Shown here: in pieces, positions 17,557 to 26,336 of the stretch
Layout: each line of letters opens with the position of its first letter
Position numbering within the stretch: the stretch's first letter is position 1
From: an uncultured Bacteroidales bacterium
Lineage (GTDB): Bacteria > Bacteroidota > Bacteroidia > Bacteroidales > F082
NCBI GenBank assembly: GCA_937926515.1
Contig: CALAZZ010000227.1
Location: 59,248 to 123,247, forward strand
DNA length: 64,000 nucleotides
Direction of reading: 5' to 3'
Notes under the pieces: generated by a model
The model's input: only the letters and a program-made list of their open reading frames with translations
What the model was told of the DNA's origin: nothing
Databases searched by the model: none
Made by a program: the position numbers and the translations under genes

Positions 17557-18231
17557 TTAATAAGTTTTTTACAAAATTATGAAATTAAGTTGCCGTAGCT
17601 GTATTAAACCATATACATTACCCATTCCGAAATTAATGATCTGATCCCGGAAAAAAAGAAACTGGTAGGAGAAGTGATAAAATCCCTAGTCCAAGTCTGC
17701 GATGATGTCGCCTGCATTCAACTCACATACTTATAAATGGATCCATTCTGTCTACAACCAATTTATAATCCCCAGGCTGTTACTTTTGTGTTGTTCGTGC
17801 TTCAACTGCAGTTGGCAACAACATCATCAAAAACTAGCATAAATGATGTAGTTTGAAGCATAAGTTAGGGAAATGTATTTGTGTTAGAAGCCCTAAGTTT
17901 TGCAATTTATGGTGTAAAATAAAAGATAATTGTGGGGGTGATATGGATTGAAAATTTTATCTATCAACAATGTTAACTCCTTGTTTTAATTATTTTGCGT
18001 AGTATCCTGAATCAGCACCAGTGTTGTAATTAAGTTGGATAATCTGATGCCCGACCAATCCATTCTGTAGTTCTCAAAACCCGCACTAACACAGTGACCT
18101 TGAAATATTCTGTCAATTTGTAATAGGGTCGAAATGATTATTTTTTATAAAAGCTTTCCTGTTTAAAAAAAAATTCCGACTTTTGCACCCCAAAATCAGG
18201 CAATAATTAATCATTTTAAAATTAAACATTT
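17557..18231. other. Gene-poor 675-base gap with a possible small relic and the rpsP leader
   Basis: AT-rich and without a convincing gene. On the plus strand a 42-codon stretch without stops (about 17608-17733; ...THSEINDLIPEKKKLVGEVI..., ...SLVQVCDDVACIQLTYL then stop) looks protein-like but has no start, so it may be a gene relic. A perfect 12-base palindrome CAACTGCAGTTG lies at 17803-17814. At the right end GACTTTTG (18178-18185) is one base off the TAnnTTTG element and is the likely rpsP promoter. Nothing else was recognised. Confidence 0.4.
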
Positions 18232-18960
18232 ATGCCAGCAAGAATTAGATTACAACGTTTTGGTAAAAAGGGCAGACCTTTTTATCACATTGTAATTGCG
18301 GATGGTCGTGCACCACGTGACGGTAGATTTATAGAGAAGATTGGCACCTACAACCCAATTACGAATCCGGCTGAAATAAAACTGGATGTTGACAGCGCCG
18401 TTAAATGGCTTCAGAATGGAGCCCAACCAAGCGATACAGCCAGGGCAATACTCTCCTATAAAGGTGTGCTTTACAAAGCACATTTATTAAAAGGAGTTAA
18501 GAAAGGTGCAATGACCGAAGAAGAAGCAGAAGCCAAATTCCAGGATTGGCTCAAGCAGAAAGAAGAAAAGATTGCAAACAAAATCAAAGGCCTTTCCGAA
18601 CAAGAACGTAGCGAGCGTAAAAACAAATTCGAAACTGAGGCCAAGATCAAAGAAGCCAAAGCTGCCGAAGTAGCTCAAAAACGTGCCAAGGAAATGAAAG
18701 CTGAAATAGCAGAAACGGAAGCCGAAGTCCAGGATGCAGCAGAAGAAGCAGCTCCTGAGGCCGCAACCGAAACAGCAGTGGAAGCTGCTCCTGAATCAGC
18801 CGAACAAACCACCCCTGAGATAGCTGAAGAAGCAACTCCTAAATCAACTAAAGAACCTGCTCCTGAAGCAACTGAAGAGCCTGCTCCTGAGGCAAATGCT
18901 GAAGCTTCACCGGAAAGTTCTGAAAATGAACCATCTGAAGAAAAAGAAGAAAAAGCTTAA
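18232..18960 (+). CDS. rpsP: Small-subunit ribosomal protein bS16 with long acidic C-terminal tail
   Basis: Residues 1 to about 85 are canonical bS16 (MPARIRLQRFGKKGRPFYHI, then the GTYNP segment). Typical bS16 is 80-90 residues, while this one has 242. The extension starts with a charged helical part (about 95-165, rich in Lys and Glu) and ends in an Ala/Glu/Pro repeat built on units such as PEATEEPAPEA. Tails of this type occur in other Bacteroidota; their role is unknown. It stands alone with its own terminator, unlike the rpsP-rimM-trmD operon of many bacteria. Confidence 0.96.
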   Translation: MPARIRLQRFGKKGRPFYHIVIADGRAPRDGRFIEKIGTYNPITNPAEIKLDVDSAVKWLQNGAQPSDTARAILSYKGVLYKAHLLKGVKKGAMTEEEAEAKFQDWLKQKEEKIANKIKGLSEQERSERKNKFETEAKIKEAKAAEVAQKRAKEMKAEIAETEAEVQDAAEEAAPEAATETAVEAAPESAEQTTPEIAEEATPKSTKEPAPEATEEPAPEANAEASPESSENEPSEEKEEKA

Positions 18961-18990
18961 GTCTTTTAGATTAAGCATTAAATTTTTTAA

Positions 18991-19020
18991 AAACTGCATC
19001 TGGTCAGATGCGGTTTTTTT
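18991..19020 (+). terminator. Rho-independent terminator of rpsP
   Basis: ACTGCATCTG and CAGATGCGGT form a stem of nine to ten pairs with a very short loop, followed by a run of at least eight T. It lies 30 bases after the rpsP stop. Confidence 0.9.
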
Positions 19021-19153
19021 TTCTTTAATGTTCGATCTTTGTGCAATGGATGTGTCCAGAAATAATAACCCGGTGGTGTTCAGGAAATGTTATTTAGAAT
19101 TGAGTTGAACTGAAACAAAAAGCTAAAATAGCAACAACCAGTGAGATTGGCAA

Positions 19154-20050
19154 TCAGTTTCCGGTAATTTTATCGTAGCGTGAGCTATTTGCCGGGTCAA
19201 TTTCACGCATAATGTTTGCGGCACGCAATTTCTCCTGTGGGCTACCCTCGGAGAATACATTGATGATCTCATCGCGTTTGGCTTCAATTATCAATTGGAG
19301 CAAAAACATACCCGGTCTTTCTCTATATATGCGTTCGAGCAATGGAAGTGCATCCAGAATTTTGGCTCTTCCCTCATCAGGCTTTTCTGACATAATATCA
19401 AGTCCCAGCCGATGATACTCATAAAGGAATTGGCGTAATGGCCTATAGGATGCATTACGCAGGTTTTCGACCAGCCAATACCTGTTGCGATTACCATCAA
19501 AAGCTTTCCATCCACGCTCACTCGAGTTCTGAGCCGCATTAACGATACTCTCTGCTGCCTGAAAAAAAGGATCGCCACCATACAGAGAGAAAGTGTCAAA
19601 ATCCAAACCTAGAAAAATGTAGGCATAGAATCCCAGCACACTGGTTAGATTTGACATAAATGAATTTTCATTAAAATCAAGAGGCTGGTACTCTATATAT
19701 CTGAACTGGAAATTATCATCAACATAATTCAGTACCGGCGAGTTGTATGAAGATCTGTAAATAGGCCGTCGCAGCACCACATTAAGTGTAGCTTTAAATT
19801 CGTCAGCTGACAAACGTTCATTTATGGTAATCAGCACTGTGGCCTCGATGCGTTCTTCGATCTTGATGTTGAGGTTGGTCCAGGTGCGCTGATTCATAAA
19901 CTCGTAAACGGACTCACGAAGCGCATCGAATACACGCCTGTCGGTTCCGGCAATTCCGGGAGTGCTTATCCTGATCTCGCAGAAAAGCTCCTGTGCATTA
20001 ACTTTCAACATACTGACAAATAAAACCAGTAAAAGGATGATTTTTTTCAT
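19154..20050 (-). CDS. DUF4835 family exported protein
   Basis: A 298-residue protein with a signal peptide (1-19, ending NAQ). It matches the Bacteroidota DUF4835 family: the sequence opens with ELFCEIRIST and has RRPIYRSSYNSP, GFYAYIFLGLDFDTFS and a C-terminal DPANSSRYDKI. Its position directly after coaBC is conserved in the phylum. Function is unknown; it is probably periplasmic. It is the fourth gene of the bamD-rpoZ-coaBC-DUF4835 operon, 10 bases after coaBC. Confidence 0.85.
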   Translation of the reverse strand: MKKIILLLVLFVSMLKVNAQELFCEIRISTPGIAGTDRRVFDALRESVYEFMNQRTWTNLNIKIEERIEATVLITINERLSADEFKATLNVVLRRPIYRSSYNSPVLNYVDDNFQFRYIEYQPLDFNENSFMSNLTSVLGFYAYIFLGLDFDTFSLYGGDPFFQAAESIVNAAQNSSERGWKAFDGNRNRYWLVENLRNASYRPLRQFLYEYHRLGLDIMSEKPDEGRAKILDALPLLERIYRERPGMFLLQLIIEAKRDEIINVFSEGSPQEKLRAANIMREIDPANSSRYDKITGN

Positions 20051-20060
20051 GGTAATTTTC

Positions 20061-21272
20061 CTACTTTACTTTTGGCAGCAGTGCATGAATTTGATCGAGT
20101 ATATCCTCAGCAACGGCATGTTTATGTTTAAGATCATAGTGTTCCGAATCTCCATGTCGGTTGTATATACTCACTTTATTCGTGGCATGCCTGAATCCTG
20201 CACCTTGTTCATGAATTGAATTCATAACGATCAAATCCAGGTTTTTCTTGTACAACTTGTCAAGCGCATTGGATTCTTCATTGTCCGTTTCAAGGGCAAA
20301 CCCCACAAGTATTTGATCTTTAGTCTTTCTATTGCCAAGTTGGTGTAGGATATCTGAGGTAGGTTCCAGCTTAAGCTGCAGGCTGTCGGCTGTGCTTTTC
20401 TTGATCTTTGATTCAGAAAATCGACTTGGTTTGAAATCAGCCACTGCTGCTGCCATTACAGTAATATCGGTTTCTGGAAAAAAGGCCAAACATCCCTGAA
20501 GCATCTCAGCAGCCGTGGTTACCGGTATGACTTCAACGGATTCAAATGAAGGTAGCAGATGAGTAGGCCCCAATATAAGCTTCACTTCGGCGCCTTCAGC
20601 AGCAAAAGCATCAGCAATTGAAATACCCATAAGTCCGGAACTATGGTTTCCGATATACCTTACCGGATCGATATTTTCATGTGTAGGCCCTGCCGTTACA
20701 AGCACTTTTTTATCAGAAAAACGCTGTTTCTTTTTAAAGAATGATTTTATCTGTGATAATAGGACTTCCGGCTCCTCCATACGTCCTTCGCCACACAAAC
20801 CACTTGCCAGCTCACCGTAAGCCGGCTCGATTATCATATTGCCTCTTTTAATAAGTGCATGGATATTGCTTTTGGTTGCAGGATGTTTATACATATCAAG
20901 ATCCATAGCCGGAGCAATCATGACTTTGCAACGTGCAGAAAGATAAACTGTAAGCAGATAATTATCAGCAATGCCAGCCTGCATTTTTGCCAATGTATTG
21001 GCTGATGCAGGTGCAATCAGAAATAGATCAGCCCACAAGCCAAGTTCAACATGACTGAACCAAGCTCCAGTTTCGGAGTTGAAAAAATCACCCATGACTG
21101 GGTTCTCTGAAAGTGTGGCCAGTGTAAGCGGAGTAACAAAATCCTTTGCAGCTGGTGTTAAAACAAGCCTAACTTCGGCTCCTTCTTTCTTAAGTAAACG
21201 AACCAAGATGGGTATTTTATAGGCTGCAATGCTGCCTGTAATTCCAATAAGGATTTTTTTTCCTTTTAGCAT
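20061..21272 (-). CDS. coaBC: Bifunctional phosphopantothenoylcysteine decarboxylase / phosphopantothenate-cysteine ligase
   Basis: A 403-residue fusion of the second and third steps of coenzyme A synthesis from pantothenate. The N-terminal flavoprotein half (about 1-180) has GITGSIAAYK, the substrate clamp region ASANTLAKMQAGIADN and PAMDLDMY. The C-terminal ligase half (about 185-403) has VTAGPTHENIDPVRYIGNHSSG and the LDKLYKKNLDLIVMN lysine region. Normal length. It lies 14 bases downstream of the omega-subunit gene. Confidence 0.96.
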   Translation of the reverse strand: MLKGKKILIGITGSIAAYKIPILVRLLKKEGAEVRLVLTPAAKDFVTPLTLATLSENPVMGDFFNSETGAWFSHVELGLWADLFLIAPASANTLAKMQAGIADNYLLTVYLSARCKVMIAPAMDLDMYKHPATKSNIHALIKRGNMIIEPAYGELASGLCGEGRMEEPEVLLSQIKSFFKKKQRFSDKKVLVTAGPTHENIDPVRYIGNHSSGLMGISIADAFAAEGAEVKLILGPTHLLPSFESVEVIPVTTAAEMLQGCLAFFPETDITVMAAAVADFKPSRFSESKIKKSTADSLQLKLEPTSDILHQLGNRKTKDQILVGFALETDNEESNALDKLYKKNLDLIVMNSIHEQGAGFRHATNKVSIYNRHGDSEHYDLKHKHAVAEDILDQIHALLPKVK

Positions 21273-21286
21273 CCGGCCGAATTAGA

Positions 21287-21619
21287 TTAAAAATCAGATT
21301 GTACCTTATGAGGGTTACGGAAATAGATTTGTTCGTGTAAAAACTCATGAACAGCCAATAGGGTTGATTTTGGCAGGCGTTCGTAATATTTGGCAATTTC
21401 TATTTGTTCGCGGTTCTCAAACACTTCCTCCAGATTATCCGAAGCAGAGGAAAATTCGCTGATCTTTTTATTGAGCTCTTCCTTGATCTCAAGTGAAATC
21501 TGATTTGCACGTTTTGCCAGGATAGCAACAGTTTCATAAATATTGCCGGTGTCCTTATAAAAAAGATCCTTTTGCCTGGTAACGGCAGTGGTTTCTGTTT
21601 TGATTTTCTTGTAATCCAT
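21287..21619 (-). CDS. rpoZ: RNA polymerase omega subunit, Bacteroidota type (Rpb6 family)
   Basis: A 110-residue protein. The segment GNIYETVAILAKRANQIS is the conserved helix of the omega/Rpb6 family, which latches the beta-prime subunit of RNA polymerase. The C-terminal extension with YYERLPKSTLLAVHEFL is typical of this phylum. Place in the operon between bamD and coaBC supports the call, because rpoZ-coaBC adjacency is widespread. Confidence 0.88.
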   Translation of the reverse strand: MDYKKIKTETTAVTRQKDLFYKDTGNIYETVAILAKRANQISLEIKEELNKKISEFSSASDNLEEVFENREQIEIAKYYERLPKSTLLAVHEFLHEQIYFRNPHKVQSDF

Positions 21620-21636
21620 ATTATATTTTAATATTA

Positions 21637-22431
21637 TTAATTTGACAATCTGGCTCGTGCCCTTTCATTTACAAAACTGATCTCGTCAAGATATTCGCTT
21701 TCAGGGTATTGGAAGAGCAAGTTATTGTAGGTCTCAATGGCTAATTCATACCTTTCGTTGCGTTTTTCAGGAATGCTTCTTTCGGCAAATTCAAAATATG
21801 AAAGCGCCATATAATATAAAACCTCTTCTCGTCGCTCTGTATCAGGGAAACGCCTGACAAGGTTTTCAAAAGAAGTGATTGCAGCCATATAGTCGCGCAT
21901 ACGATAATACATGAGTGCAATACGATAATCCTTTAGTTCAAGCTTTGCCCGCAAGTCGTCAATCAATTCGTTTGCCTCTGCTACACGTTGACTTTGCGGA
22001 TAGGTGTCGATAAATTGCTGCAACTCCCTGATGGCTTCCTGGGTATTCGATTGATCAAGGCTATAGCGCGGCGAATCAAGGTAATAACAATAGGCTGACA
22101 TAAACAAACATTCTTCAGCCTTATCACTTGCAGGAAATGTACGTGAATGACGTTTAAAATAAAAACTTGCAACGATATAATCGCGCATATTATAATAAGC
22201 CCAAGCTGTGCGATAGCTTAATTCCTCACCCCTTTCCGTACCTCTGTAGAATCCTTGCAACAGATCAAAAAGCTGCAATGCCCGCGCATAGTCGCCCTTG
22301 TCATAATAATCCATAGCAGATTCGTACTTGAGTTCGTTGTCAGTGCTCTTCAAGAGCTTTTGGTATTTACTGCAGGAACCAAAACCCAGAACCCCAGTGA
22401 CAATCAGTACAAATGCAATTTTTCGAAACAT
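21637..22431 (-). CDS. bamD: BamD-like outer-membrane assembly lipoprotein
   Basis: A 264-residue lipoprotein: signal peptide with lipobox GFGSC (Cys20), followed by about five TPR-like helical pairs (for example GDYARALQLFDLLQGFYRGT and ...AWAYYNMRDYIVASFYFKRH). It matches BamD/YfiO, the essential helper of BamA in outer-membrane barrel insertion. It is the first gene of the operon. Only four bases separate a good -7 promoter element from the ATG, so the message may be nearly leaderless. Confidence 0.9.
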   Translation of the reverse strand: MFRKIAFVLIVTGVLGFGSCSKYQKLLKSTDNELKYESAMDYYDKGDYARALQLFDLLQGFYRGTERGEELSYRTAWAYYNMRDYIVASFYFKRHSRTFPASDKAEECLFMSAYCYYLDSPRYSLDQSNTQEAIRELQQFIDTYPQSQRVAEANELIDDLRAKLELKDYRIALMYYRMRDYMAAITSFENLVRRFPDTERREEVLYYMALSYFEFAERSIPEKRNERYELAIETYNNLLFQYPESEYLDEISFVNERARARLSN

Positions 22432-22435
22432 GCGG

Positions 22436-22443
22436 CAAAAGTA
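22436..22443 (-). promoter_or_regulatory. -7 promoter element of the bamD operon
   Basis: TACTTTTG on the minus strand fits TAnnTTTG. A weak TTA is 21 bases upstream. Transcription would start at or next to the bamD start codon. Confidence 0.6.
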
Positions 22444-22644
22444 AATATTTTTAACGTTGGTACATAACGTTTTTCAGGCTTTAATATTATGGCCCTTTTA
22501 GCCCGTTCCTATCTTTGGTGTATTATGTATTCCAAATTCAAGACTATGAGGTCCGCATATGTATTTGAATTCTGATCATCCAGACGTTTATATTTTTTAC
22601 TCCCAAAATGATCTGAAAAATATTGGCATGAGCTCTATAAAATT

Positions 22645-22676
22645 TTGAGCAAAGAAAACCAATTTATGTATCTTTG
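22645..22676 (+). promoter_or_regulatory. Promoter of trxA
   Basis: TTG (22645-22647), 21 bases, then TATCTTTG (22669-22676): a complete Bacteroidota-type promoter. The trxA ATG is 38 bases downstream. Confidence 0.8.
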
Positions 22677-22713
22677 GTCCGCAAAAATATTTACTCATTT
22701 AAAATAGAATCAA

Positions 22714-23031
22714 ATGGCATTAGAAGTTACCGATTCAAACTTTGAAGAAGTTGTAATTCAATCAGATGTTCCTGTTATAGTTGATTTTTGGGCTGTATGG
22801 TGTGGACCCTGTCGCATGGTGGGCCCCCTGGTAGATGAAATCGGGAAGGAGTATGAGGGTAAAGCGAAAGTGGTTAAACTGGATGTTGATAATAACAATG
22901 CCACTGCCGCCAAATTCGGCATTCGTAATATCCCAACAGTACTATATTTTAAGAATGGTGAAGTCGTGGATAAACAAGTTGGTGCTGTTCCTAAGCAAGT
23001 ACTCGTCAATAAGCTGGAAGCTTTAATATAG
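22714..23031 (+). CDS. trxA: Thioredoxin
   Basis: A 105-residue cytoplasmic thioredoxin with WCGPC at residues 29-33 (Cys30, Cys33) and the cis-proline in NIPTVLYF. No signal peptide. Reduces protein disulfides and supplies ribonucleotide reductase and similar enzymes. It is a single-gene unit bounded by a strong promoter and a strong terminator. Confidence 0.97.
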   Translation: MALEVTDSNFEEVVIQSDVPVIVDFWAVWCGPCRMVGPLVDEIGKEYEGKAKVVKLDVDNNNATAAKFGIRNIPTVLYFKNGEVVDKQVGAVPKQVLVNKLEALI

Positions 23032-23051
23032 TTATTAAAATAAAGGAATGG

Positions 23052-23089
23052 AAAACCCCGTTGCTTTAACATAGAAGTAACGGGGTTTT
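23052..23089 (+). terminator. Rho-independent terminator of trxA
   Basis: AAAACCCCGTT and AACGGGGTTTT form the arms of a long stem, ending in T bases. It ends about 15 bases before the next plus-strand gene, so that gene must have a promoter inside or after the hairpin, or depend on read-through. Confidence 0.85.
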
Positions 23090-23103
23090 AATGTTCAGAC
23101 ATT

Positions 23104-24039
23104 ATGAAATACGCCATTGATCAACAAAAATTAAGTCGTTTCGGTAGCCTTGAATTTCTTGCACGGCAAGTGGTCGAAGGTTTTATTACCGGTTTGCACA
23201 AAAGTCCGTTTCATGGCTTTTCAGTTGAATTTGCTGAACATAGGCTTTACAACCGCGGAGAATCCATCAGGCATGTTGACTGGAAGCTCTATGGCCGTAC
23301 TGAAAAAATGTTTGTTAAACGATATGAAGAAGAAACCAACCTCCGTTGTTTGATTGTGATTGATCAGTCATCATCAATGTACTTCCCTAAGAAAAGTGAT
23401 GCCAACATTAACAATCCGAGCAAGTTACTGTTCTCTGTATATGCAGCTGCCTCATTGATGGAGTTGATGAAGCGCCAACGGGATGCAGCGGGACTTGCAA
23501 TTTTCACCAATCAGCTTGATGTCATCACCAAATCAAGATCAAGTTCAACTCATCAAAAACACCTGTACAGTTTGCTCGAGGGACTTATTGACCCTGAAGA
23601 AGGCAACAAACTAAAAACAACTGCTGCAGCCGAAGCTTTGCATCAGATAGCCGAATTGCAACACAAGCGATCATTGATTATCATATTTAGTGATATGATG
23701 GACAGCCCAGAGCAGGCCGATGAAATGTTTCCGGCACTGCGTCACCTGAGGTACAATAAGCATGAGGTAGTATTATTTCATGTGACTGACCACCTTCTTG
23801 AGGAGGAACTGGCATATGACAACCGGCCGCATCGATTTATTGACCTTGAAACTAAAGATACCATCAAACTAAATCCGGCTGAAATACAGGAAGCATATAG
23901 AAATACGGTTGCAGAAAGAAAAGATGAGCTTAAGTTGCGCTGCGGCCAGTATAGGATTGATTATGTTGAAGCCGATATTAATAAAGGATTTGATGATGTG
24001 CTGATGTCTTATATGATCAAAAGGACCAGATTATACTAG
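23104..24039 (+). CDS. DUF58 domain protein (vWA-like)
   Basis: A 311-residue protein of the DUF58 family. It has the characteristic HRLYNRGESIRHVDWKLYG-like segment (about 47-65) and a vWA-like metal-site motif, DQSSSM (about 93-98). DUF58 proteins usually follow a MoxR AAA+ ATPase and precede vWA/TPR (BatA-type) membrane proteins; none of those is here, so this is an orphan copy. No membrane helix is obvious. The specific role is unknown. Confidence 0.85.
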   Translation: MKYAIDQQKLSRFGSLEFLARQVVEGFITGLHKSPFHGFSVEFAEHRLYNRGESIRHVDWKLYGRTEKMFVKRYEEETNLRCLIVIDQSSSMYFPKKSDANINNPSKLLFSVYAAASLMELMKRQRDAAGLAIFTNQLDVITKSRSSSTHQKHLYSLLEGLIDPEEGNKLKTTAAAEALHQIAELQHKRSLIIIFSDMMDSPEQADEMFPALRHLRYNKHEVVLFHVTDHLLEEELAYDNRPHRFIDLETKDTIKLNPAEIQEAYRNTVAERKDELKLRCGQYRIDYVEADINKGFDDVLMSYMIKRTRLY

Positions 24040-24176
24040 GCATATCTCATATTAAACTTATGCAATCCGCGATTTATTTACCTGTAAATATGATCTTAAG
24101 ATAGGTTGATTAGGCCTAACTAGCAGGCAAGAGTCAGTATTCACCGCAAGAATGTTTTAAAATGATTGCTTTTAGT

Positions 24177-26336
24177 TTAGAAGCGCCATCTAAGCTGTAC
24201 TTTTACATCCGTCTTGGTGTTTCCATCTATCATTTCAAGCCCTGTGCCAATCTCATCACGGTTGGCATACCAGGTTCGTGCTATCCTTGCCCACAAATCA
24301 ATCGATTCATGTAATTTCCATCGGAGTAAAAGATAGGTTCTTGAACCTTTTGAATAAAAAGCCGGGATTGAAAAGGCATATAGTACATCATTTTCATAGG
24401 TATAAATTCGGCTATCGTAAGTTTCGGCATCAAAAATGGCATACCTGAAAGTGAGTTGAAATGGTTTGTCAGGTGGCCTGAACAAAATATCCTGGTAAAT
24501 CATAAATCCATAGCTATCATTTTGATTCTCCTTAAGATATGAAATTAATTCAGCTCTGTTTTTAAATGAAAATGAAGGGCTTACAGCATAATTGACGTGA
24601 AAACGGAGGGTGTTTCTTTGATAATTGATCAGATAATCAATTCTATTCCATGGGTCGCGATCGTTGGTCATTTTTTGTTTGGTTCGAAAGCGAATATAAA
24701 AATCAGCCTGTCTATTGATCCTATGGTCCAGTTGCACATAATAATCATGTCCGTAATTAGGGGCATCGGCAAGGTATCGCAGCCAATCATGCTTGAAATG
24801 ATCTGCAAAAGCTGAAAGTTTCCAACTGGGTGACAAACCTACTTGGATCCCGGCATAGATCCCGCTTTCGTTATTGATCTGTGTGCCTTCTGAAAACGCA
24901 TTGGAGAACAGGTTTTGATAACGTTTATCATAATTACGATAAACTACTGTGAATTCAACAAAAGCTGCTGGTTGAGCCGTAAACCCGCCTATCCCGGCCC
25001 ATGCTCCATTGTCCGATCTGCTTAGCTCACCAAAAAACATGACCGAGGGGTAAATCAGCTTGAAATCCAATCCCTGATTGCTTAGTCCTTTACCTGTGAA
25101 CCTGAATTGGTTGTATGGATAGATGCGTGGAATAAGTTCAGCGCCAATATTGGTCCGATGCATGGTAAAGCCAACTTCAAAGCGGGAGGTATTGAATGCA
25201 ATACGTCCACCGATCAGTTCTTGCTGGACCGACCTTTTGTTAAGCAACTCATTCACAGTACGGTGAAGTCCCGTTTCCTGCAAGCTTGATATCACTTGTA
25301 ACTCAGCAGAAATTGAATCAACTCGTGATATATTGGCATCAATATAATTATTGGAATAAAATGCAGTCAGCTCAAACGTCTTGTATCCCAATGTTGTTGC
25401 TGCTCCTCTAAAAAATAGATTTTCATTGACCGATGTATTTGGTCTTATGCCTGCACCAAACTTCATCACCTTGGTTGCCTCAGTGGATTTACCAAAAGAT
25501 AATCCTGACCACATGGTCAAACCTTGTCCGAATGCCAGGTGATAATCTCCGATGGCAAGCTGGCGGACAATCCCTAAGTCGGCAAAATAGGCGTGGGCAG
25601 AATAAAAATCAAAACCATTGCGAAGTTTATCCCCCAGTAATTGCTGCAATGAGTCATTTACATTGTGCTTAAAAAATACTTCGCCCTGATCCTTTTCCAT
25701 GGTCACACCTGCCCGAACCCTATTTCTATAGTTAAAAGAGTATCGAGCATAAATCTTCTGAGGGCTTCCCAAATACCTGGATGTTGGCCTGGCATGTAAA
25801 GCAGAATCAGAAATCGGACTATAGCCCAGCTGCTCTTCCAGAGTTTGCTCCATTCGTAAAAAAACCTGATGCCTGCCCCATTTCAAAACGGTGGACGGGC
25901 GTAATCGTGCCCGGCTTACAACCTCTTCTGCACTAATAATCGGTCTTAACAAGTAGATGGTTTCCTGATCGAAGCCTTCGACCATCATAAGTTCCTGCAC
26001 ATCGATCATCCGGCCATACATACGAATATAGTCCTGAAGTTGTTGATATTGAAATACCGAAATTAAATACATATCCCGTAATGCAATTGCGTCTGGCCCA
26101 TTTATATTGATAGGGTTATCCATATAAAAGAAATAGGCATCAAGCAGATCGGAATAGTCAAACACATCATCAGACTCTTCAGCTATTCGCTCAATTTGTT
26201 GTGCAATTTGCTCAGCAAGCGATCCGGTGATGGTATCATTACTCTGTGCACTTGCTGATGAAAATATAACTGACAACACCAATCCTGTCAAGAAAAGGTT
26301 AAAAATATAACGATGTGGCCTCATCTGATGCATCAT
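24177..26336 (-). CDS. Exported helix-hairpin-helix domain protein with outer-membrane-like body
   Basis: A 719-residue protein: signal peptide (about 1-30), then an alpha-helical N-terminal region with two helix-hairpin-helix-like units (about 55-140; the segment MDNPININGPDAIALRDMYL and the VQELMMVEGFD segment), then about 550 residues of beta-strand-rich sequence ending in KVQLRWRF, whose terminal Phe suits an outer-membrane barrel. Similar HhH-plus-barrel proteins are common in Bacteroidota but uncharacterised. Its start overlaps the stop of the upstream barrel gene by four bases, so the two are coupled. Confidence 0.7.
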   Translation of the reverse strand: MMHQMRPHRYIFNLFLTGLVLSVIFSSASAQSNDTITGSLAEQIAQQIERIAEESDDVFDYSDLLDAYFFYMDNPININGPDAIALRDMYLISVFQYQQLQDYIRMYGRMIDVQELMMVEGFDQETIYLLRPIISAEEVVSRARLRPSTVLKWGRHQVFLRMEQTLEEQLGYSPISDSALHARPTSRYLGSPQKIYARYSFNYRNRVRAGVTMEKDQGEVFFKHNVNDSLQQLLGDKLRNGFDFYSAHAYFADLGIVRQLAIGDYHLAFGQGLTMWSGLSFGKSTEATKVMKFGAGIRPNTSVNENLFFRGAATTLGYKTFELTAFYSNNYIDANISRVDSISAELQVISSLQETGLHRTVNELLNKRSVQQELIGGRIAFNTSRFEVGFTMHRTNIGAELIPRIYPYNQFRFTGKGLSNQGLDFKLIYPSVMFFGELSRSDNGAWAGIGGFTAQPAAFVEFTVVYRNYDKRYQNLFSNAFSEGTQINNESGIYAGIQVGLSPSWKLSAFADHFKHDWLRYLADAPNYGHDYYVQLDHRINRQADFYIRFRTKQKMTNDRDPWNRIDYLINYQRNTLRFHVNYAVSPSFSFKNRAELISYLKENQNDSYGFMIYQDILFRPPDKPFQLTFRYAIFDAETYDSRIYTYENDVLYAFSIPAFYSKGSRTYLLLRWKLHESIDLWARIARTWYANRDEIGTGLEMIDGNTKTDVKVQLRWRF

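Noticed and set aside
17803..17814. Perfect palindrome CAACTGCAGTTG
   Set aside because: Single short palindrome with no second copy nearby and no gene close enough to be controlled; likely chance.
18471..18835. Minus-strand open frames opposite the rpsP tail
   Set aside because: Leucine/phenylalanine-rich mirror of a low-complexity Ala/Glu/Lys-coding repeat; no start signals.
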